The notes under the pieces: model-generated
Database searches by the model: none
What the model saw: the letters and a program-made list of their open reading frames with translations, nothing else
What the model was told of the DNA's origin: nothing
In this document: positions 61,301 to 64,000 of the stretch, in pieces
Position numbering within the stretch: position 1 is the stretch's first letter
How the letters are laid out: every line of letters begins with the position of its first letter
Assembly (NCBI RefSeq): GCF_901709675.1
Contig: NC_051103.1
Location: forward strand, 5,007,501-5,071,500
Source of the DNA: Syngnathus acus
Lineage: Eukaryota; Chordata; Actinopteri; Syngnathiformes; Syngnathidae
Direction of reading: 5' to 3'
DNA: 64,000 nucleotides
Made by a program: the position numbers and the translations under genes

Positions 61301-62778
61301 CCTGTGGCGGCTGGCAAGATGATGGGGAGGTGACGGGAGGGAAACACGAAGGCCACCTTTGTGCCACATTTGATAAAAAATTCATTTTATGACTATTTTT
61401 AGGGGGGGGGGGCTGGAAGTAAACACAAGCGCGTCAGAAAAATATGACGGGAAACAGAAATGGACGCCTGTTCTCTAAAAGCGCTGACATCACCCTTGGC
61501 ACACTCCCGTCGCCATGACGACCGAGGTCCATTAGCCTATTCGCGGAACTGTCAAGACACCTTGCTCTGCCCCTCTCTGATCTCCACGGCAGGACCTCCA
61601 CAGTTAGCCACGTGCGATGGGAAGTCAGAAGTAGAAAAGGCGCACGAGCCCACCGGGGCTTCATCCGGTTCCCGGGAAGTGTGGACGGATCCCGGCCAAG
61701 CGTCCTGCTCGGCACAAACAAACAATATGTTGGCACGCTGGCAAGTACGCTCACCCGCCGGATTATCAGCCGCTCGCTTCTGCGGCGAGCTGCTTCGTTG
61801 GCCAAGATAGAGGAATGCTGAATAATAAGCACGTTTGTATTTTAGGGTCTGTTCATGGTCACCTATTGATTTGTCTACTCAGCAATCAATCAGATGATGG
61901 ACCAAACTAGTTGTATACAAATTCTACCACAATTTGGGAAAACAAAAGGCCTGTTTGGACAAGTTTGATGTGGAAGATAAAAAAAATAAAAAAAATGAGA
62001 GGATGTATGACATGGGAGGTTTGTGGCACGCCAAGGGCTAAACGTGGGCAGTCATCTTACATAATCCAGCCATGTCCACATTTGTGTGTTTGAATCAAGC
62101 GTTTGCAAAGTGCGCTAACACAAAATGACCGCCTCCCTCATTCAAGTCAAGCTCGAGCTTCATTTCTTAAGCGTTTTTATTAGCGTTGGAGCTTAAGGAT
62201 GTCTGAGTGGGTGTGGGACAGAAAGAGCTGACTAAACAAATAAATGCTACATTCTACAGAACAACCATTCTTGGCCAACAATCCCCCCCCACTCCAATAT
62301 CTTAAAAGAACATCAATCAGACCCGGCGGAGAGATTTAAAGATTAAATAAAAAAAAAAAAAAGGTTTTAAATGGCTTCATGCCATCTTGTTGGAGTCATC
62401 AGAGGCCAAGTGGAGACTCCATGATGAGCAGGTTGTTTTTTTTTTGGCATCAACAGGCTGCAGCAGCCGCGCGAGCTGAACACACCCCGGTAGCTAACGC
62501 ACAACTATAAATCCCATTTTCATCAGTGGGGCGCGCGCACACACACATATGTATATAAGAGCATGTCAATAGAAGTGAGTCACACCTGCACTTTTGTGCT
62601 TCTAAAAAGGTTTCAAGTTGTTAAAAACGAGACGGGCGGGGGCAACCAAAATGTCCATCAACAAAGACGCACAAAAGAGTGACATTTCAAAAAACACTGA
62701 GCCTCTTTCTACCTTCTTTCCTTTCTTCTTGCGTTGAGCCGACCTGCCCGCCGCCTTTTCCCGAACCTCCTCGCTCAT
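26934..62778 (-). CDS. ank3: Ankyrin-G, full gene span
   Basis: A gene of about 36 kb encoding ankyrin-G, the adaptor that links ion channels and adhesion molecules to beta-spectrin, best known at axon initial segments and nodes of Ranvier. Using first exon 59081-58956, all constitutive exons plus the giant exon and the 183-nt cassette sum to 12,165 nt (4,054 aa; human giant isoform about 4,377). Leaving out the giant exon and the cassette gives 1,924 aa. Assignment to ANK3 rather than ANK1 or ANK2 rests on the first-exon sequences, on ankyrin-G signature blocks in the giant exon such as [19 protein letters not shown], and on [10 protein letters not shown] before the death domain. Splice phases agree throughout. 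Parts are described separately. The 3' end is the stop at 26934-26936. Confidence 0.96.
28752..29254 (-). CDS. ank3: Pro/Ser-rich alternative terminal exon of ank3 (candidate)
   Basis: After an acceptor (cttgaaatcag) at 29255, a phase-1 frame stays open for 167 codons to TAG at 28752-28754. The preceding death-domain exon ends in phase 1, so it could splice here and end the protein. The product is rich in Pro and Ser, with a repeated PSPPPPFSS unit (at least two copies) and a [10 protein letters not shown] run, then [14 protein letters not shown] donor-like gtctac at 28763 would give phase 0, which does not match the next exon, so a terminal role is favoured. Low-complexity DNA can give long open frames by chance. 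A second frame is also open over part of it. Confidence 0.4.
30041..30097. repeat. Short palindromic element
   Basis: Left arm AATACAGTAAACCCCCGCC and right arm GGCGAGGGTTTTACCGTATT are near-perfect inverted complements of about 19-20 nt around a short centre. It resembles a tiny non-autonomous DNA transposon remnant and could fold into a hairpin in ank3 pre-mRNA. Confidence 0.6.
30569..30731. mobile_element. MITE-like DNA transposon remnant
   Basis: About 163 bp bounded by perfect 14-nt inverted repeats, GGCCTGATTTACTA on the left and its complement on the right. Weaker similarity continues inward (AAACGGGCGCTAACTTG against AAACGGCGGGCGCTAAATTG). TAAAA flanks both sides (offset by one base on the right) and may be the target duplication. 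There is no coding capacity. It lies in an ank3 intron just 3' of a death-domain exon. Confidence 0.65.
30778..31949 (-). CDS. ank3: ank3 death domain exons
   Basis: Three exons, all phase 1 to phase 1: 31949-31875 (75 nt), 31127-30996 (132 nt) and 30921-30778 (144 nt). They encode [20 protein letters not shown], then the helices [20 protein letters not shown] and [17 protein letters not shown], then [20 protein letters not shown] and the following [18 protein letters not shown]. This is a complete ankyrin death domain, nearly identical to human ankyrin-G. The acceptor of the first exon is placed at tttag before GTCCTCAG, because this restores the family SPQ and the right phase. Confidence 0.93.
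31819..31832 (+). promoter_or_regulatory. CTCF-like motif in an ank3 intron
   Basis: CCACTAGGTGGCAG matches the CTCF core at every position. It lies about 40 bp 3' of the first death-domain exon in transcript order. Confidence 0.3.
32753..32935 (-). CDS. ank3: 183-nt cassette exon of ank3 between the giant exon and the death domain
   Basis: Acceptor ttccattgaag, donor gtgagc, 61 codons open, phase 1 to phase 1. It encodes [17 protein letters not shown], resembling the human ankyrin-G tail of the giant-exon region (SRNTSLSETSRGG), then a Thr/Ser-rich stretch ([20 protein letters not shown]) and an acidic end. Length divisible by three means it can be skipped without a frame change. The similarity is short, so this is a candidate. 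Confidence 0.5.
33250..39456 (-). CDS. ank3: ank3 giant exon
   Basis: One uninterrupted 6,207-nt exon (2,069 codons), phase 1 at both ends, so it can be skipped cleanly. It starts with [12 protein letters not shown] and ends before a gtagcg donor. The N-terminal third is the Ser/Thr-rich region typical of giant ankyrin-G, which carries O-GlcNAc in mammals. The middle carries conserved blocks, among them [85 protein letters not shown] and [11 protein letters not shown]. The last third has [23 protein letters not shown]-like [37 protein letters not shown] and [13 protein letters not shown]. In mammals this exon is neuron-specific and required for axon initial segments and nodes. Long antisense frames here are shadows. 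Confidence 0.96.
40431..46866 (-). CDS. ank3: ank3 ZU5-ZU5-UPA spectrin-binding module exons
   Basis: Exons in order: 46866-46743, 45745-45643, 45331-45225, 44707-44483, 42963-42809, 42748-42537, 42465-42258, 42185-42089, 42022-41794, 41716-41591, 41413-41291, 40807-40781 and 40512-40431. They encode the linker with [20 protein letters not shown] and [18 protein letters not shown], then ZU5-N ([35 protein letters not shown]), ZU5-C ([19 protein letters not shown]) and UPA ([37 protein letters not shown]). This module binds beta-spectrin in all ankyrins. The 27-nt exon 40807-40781 (EMESDGEDE) and the 82-nt exon with [13 protein letters not shown] match human ankyrin-G and lead in phase into the giant exon. 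Confidence 0.95.
42964..44482. other. Large intron in the ZU5 region of ank3
   Basis: No exon was recognised. It holds poly-A and poly-T runs, including about 24 nt near 43491-43512, and a (CA)n tract near 44052-44073. Confidence 0.5.
47804..47839 (-). CDS. ank3: 36-nt cassette microexon of ank3 (candidate)
   Basis: Acceptor caaacag, donor gtaagt preceded by CGT, phase 1 to phase 1. It would insert [12 protein letters not shown] between the DVDEG-type end of exon 48555-48496 and the [12 protein letters not shown] exon. It is symmetric and open with good splice sites. I do not recall the peptide from mammalian ankyrin-G, so it is supported only by sequence. Confidence 0.45.
48496..55406 (-). 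CDS. ank3: ank3 ankyrin-repeat domain and linker exons
   Basis: Twenty-two exons encode about 24 ankyrin repeats that follow human ankyrin-G order one for one. Most are 99 nt (one 33-residue repeat), and three are 198 nt (two repeats): 52458-52261, 50734-50537 and 49895-49698. The first common exon is 55406-55305 ([20 protein letters not shown]). Others include 54501-54316 (186 nt, [20 protein letters not shown]), 53151-53053, 52807-52709, 52621-52523, 51870-51772, 51671-51573, 51071-50973, 50461-50363, 50276-50178, 49631-49533, 49449-49351, 49253-49155 and 49068-48973 ([19 protein letters not shown]). Then 48779-48707 and 48555-48496 lead to the ZU5 linker. This solenoid binds ion channels and cell adhesion molecules. 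Confidence 0.96.
53152..54076. other. ank3 intron between repeat exons
   Basis: No further exon recognised. Poly-T runs occur near 53279-53294 and 53347-53360, and a CA-rich tract near 53881-53903. Confidence 0.5.
54077..54100 (-). CDS. ank3: 24-nt ank3 microexon MMVNRTTE
   Basis: Acceptor tttctag, eight codons reading MMVNRTTE, donor gtacac, phase 0 to 0. It sits between the exon ending ADVESK and the repeat starting [15 protein letters not shown] recall the same octapeptide at the same place in mammalian ankyrin-B and ankyrin isoforms, so it is a conserved alternative insert in the repeat solenoid. Confidence 0.8.
55407..56249. other. ank3 first-intron sequence, no exon seen
   Basis: AT-rich with short open frames on both strands but no plausible splice-bounded coding block. 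Confidence 0.5.
56250..56282 (-). CDS. ank3: Alternative ank3 first exon A ([11 protein letters not shown])
   Basis: ATG at 56282, eleven codons, donor gtaaga, phase 0, so it joins directly to the common exon at 55406. The context before the ATG is a modest Kozak match (gaggatcaacATG). I do not recognise this N-terminus from mammals. It may be fish-specific. A GA-rich tract lies upstream at about 56366-56397. Confidence 0.6.
56366..56397. repeat. (GA)n tract upstream of ank3 exon A
   Basis: An interrupted GA microsatellite, 85-115 bp upstream of the exon A start codon. GA tracts can act in promoters. Confidence 0.8.
57458..57715 (+). promoter_or_regulatory. Plus-strand promoter-like region inside ank3
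   Basis: Reading on the plus strand, antisense to ank3: an inverted CCAAT box (ATTGG at 57458-57462), a GC-rich stretch with CCCGCGCGGGGCG, TATAAAAC at 57541-57548, then a GC-rich leader. The first ATG at 57656 opens a 19-codon frame ([13 protein letters not shown]...) that stops at 57713-57715 directly against a gtaaat donor-like sequence. It looks like a TATA promoter with a short first exon, for an antisense or divergent transcript. It could also be a bidirectional promoter serving ank3. Confidence 0.4.
58956..59081 (-). CDS. ank3: Alternative ank3 first exon B (canonical [10 protein letters not shown])
   Basis: ATG at 59081, 42 codons, donor gtagaaag, phase 0 into 55406. It starts [14 protein letters not shown], continues with a charged helix rich in Glu, Arg and Lys, and ends VKKK, matching the human ankyrin-G N-terminus ([15 protein letters not shown]...RKKK). 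Strong support for ANK3 identity. Confidence 0.92.
60191..60211. repeat. (TG)n microsatellite
   Basis: About ten TG units in the intron between first exons B and C. Confidence 0.85.
60295..60369 (-). promoter_or_regulatory. Promoter-like cluster upstream of ank3 exon B
   Basis: Within 75 bp are a full CRE palindrome TGACGTCA (60295-60302), a CCAAT box on the minus strand (ATTGG at 60321-60325) and a GC box (CCCGCCC at 60363-60369). In ank3 orientation the order is GC box, CCAAT, CRE, about 1.2 kb before the exon B start codon. This fits a promoter with an untranslated first exon or long leader. No TATA box seen. Confidence 0.4.
60444..60457 (+). promoter_or_regulatory. CTCF-like motif near the exon B promoter
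   Basis: CCGCTAGAGGGCGG matches the CTCF core except for one position and lies about 75 bp from the CRE/CCAAT/GC-box cluster. Confidence 0.3.
62713..62778 (-). CDS. ank3: Alternative ank3 first exon C ([13 protein letters not shown])
   Basis: ATG at 62778, 22 codons, donor gtagaaag, phase 0 into 55406. It starts [13 protein letters not shown] and ends QRKKKGKK, matching the known human ankyrin-G isoform start MSEEPKEKNAKP...RKRKGKK. It is the most upstream coding exon in the window, in a GC-rich stretch around 62740-62815. Confidence 0.9.
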
Positions 62779-64000
62779 GGCGGCCGCCGTGAGGGTCCCC
62801 GGGGGCCCTTTGTTTACATCCCCAAGAAAAGCACCCCAAAAGGAAAACAATAATAAGAGGTTCTAATCCAGCATGGATGAGTACAAAGACGTACGTGCAT
62901 GTGTGTGTGTGTGTGGTAAAGACACACACACACATACACGCACACAGAGTGGCGCGCATACACCAGCCAACGAGGCGGACTGACTGGACTGGGCGGAACC
63001 AGGAGCGACGCCTTCTCGCTCTTTCTCGGCGCGTCTCTCTCGCGCACACACCATACACACACATATATACACACACACACTCCACAAGTGGGAGTGGATA
63101 TAGCAACAAGCAGCTCATTGCTAAAAAATTTTTATTTACTAATTGACTAATTGATTGATTAGACACATTTTGAAGATCAGTTCATTTTGGATGATTGGGC
63201 GGAGTTGATGGATGAGGCATGATGAAGCGCGCACGTTGGCTGCCACCAGTAGAGGCACTATTGACTCAGCGCAGACTGGTTTGCAGTCTGAAGAAGTGAC
63301 GCCAAGCACGTTCTCTTCATTGCTCAGCATTATTGCATACCAAGCCAGCAAAGAAACAGGAGCTCAGGACATCCTCTTTAATTGATGTTATGATATATAA
63401 CTTGGTTGTGTTTGTTTATTTTTGGGGGTCTCAATATTTTTCTAACATTTTAACTAGTGATTATTTGGTCCAATAATTTGTATTCTTTTGTGACATTTGC
63501 CAATTTTTGGATTGATTTCTAATATTTTTTTGTATTTTAATTTAACATGTATTTTTTCTGATATTTTTGTTTACCCCTAAAAAAATTACTATTTTTCATC
63601 TTTTACGCTGATATCTTTCCAGATTTTTTATTACAATTTTATCTAACATATTTCTATAAATATTAGTCAACAAATGTACCCCATTCACAAGCCCTTTACA
63701 ACATCATGCTAATCATGCTAATACTGACAATAGCACTGATCATTTGGCGCACTATAATCATGATTTGACATTTTCATGGTGCTTCATCCGTCTCTCCCTC
63801 TCAGCAAGACCAACCAGCCTGGAGCACGCCCAACTAGAATAGAAGCCAGTCTGACATCTAGTGGCCACATCTTGACACGACAACAATTCCCTTCAAAATA
63901 CACCTCTTTCATTCACATGCAAGACGGCGGGCCTGAGCCAGTTTCAACACAATCCAAACACAAAGACAACAAGCACTCAGGTAACACAATCCTTTTATGA
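62779..64000. other. Upstream flank of ank3
   Basis: Holds the exon C promoter region. A (GT)n tract followed closely by (CA)n at about 62897-62946 forms a near inverted repeat. Further left of ank3 transcription the sequence is AT-rich with no recognisable gene. More ank3 leader exons may lie beyond the window. Confidence 0.5.

Larger units (their letters stand above)
59082..62712. other. Intron between ank3 first exons B and C
   Basis: Apart from the promoter-like cluster, CTCF-like motif and microsatellite, no exon is supported. A purine-rich tract at about 59520-59620 gives long but low-complexity open frames. Confidence 0.5.

Noticed and set aside
1-64000. CRISPR arrays, operons, prophage, rRNA or tRNA genes
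   Set aside because: The window is spliced vertebrate DNA. No regularly spaced repeats, tRNA cloverleaf genes or rRNA segments were recognised, although tRNA genes cannot be excluded without a covariance search.

Overview
The window is nuclear DNA from a ray-finned fish. The genes have short introns with GT/AG splice sites, the intergenic DNA is AT-rich, microsatellites are common, and the encoded proteins align by eye with vertebrate NBR1, PSME3, TMEM106A, G6PC1 and ankyrin-G. Two tandem glucose-6-phosphatase genes and compact ankyrin introns point to a teleost. I cannot name the species. All gene identities rest on remembered family sequences and motif reading; no database search was run.

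Layout, left to right. (1) 600-1530, minus: a decayed TRIM35-like RING/B-box gene. (2) 3756-5589, plus: a secreted protein with two C-type lectin-like domains that lacks the usual calcium/sugar motifs. (3) 6720-8134, minus: tmem106a. (4) 10448-16446, minus: the autophagy receptor nbr1. (5) 16763-18543, plus: psme3 (PA28-gamma), head-to-head with nbr1 across about 316 bp. (6) 20463-21799, minus, and 22653-24146, plus: two g6pc1 genes, head-to-head across about 850 bp. The plus copy carries an apparent one-base deletion just after its catalytic histidine codon. (7) 24147-26933: intergenic DNA with a SINE-like repeat. (8) 26934-62778, minus: a nearly complete ank3 (ankyrin-G) gene filling more than half the window.

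The ank3 model has three alternative first exons, 24 ankyrin repeats, the ZU5-ZU5-UPA spectrin-binding module, a 6,207-nt giant exon, a death domain and a C-terminal tail. The main long isoform sums to 12,165 nt (4,054 aa) with every splice phase consistent. Leaving out the giant exon and one neighbouring exon gives 1,924 aa. Two microexons (24 and 36 nt), a 183-nt cassette and a Pro/Ser-rich alternative terminal exon add isoform diversity.

The nbr1, psme3, tmem106a and g6pc1 genes match the set found at human 17q21, whereas human ANK3 lies on chromosome 10, so the junction near 24.2-26.9 kb joins two ancestral neighbourhoods. The genes do not form one pathway. They cover selective autophagy (nbr1), lysosomal membrane function (tmem106a), nuclear proteasome activation (psme3), glucose release (g6pc1) and membrane-cytoskeleton scaffolding (ank3). 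I found no evidence of a wholly new system. The points most worth a second look are the g6pc1 frameshift, the ank3 isoform architecture and promoter-like sequences inside ank3 introns.
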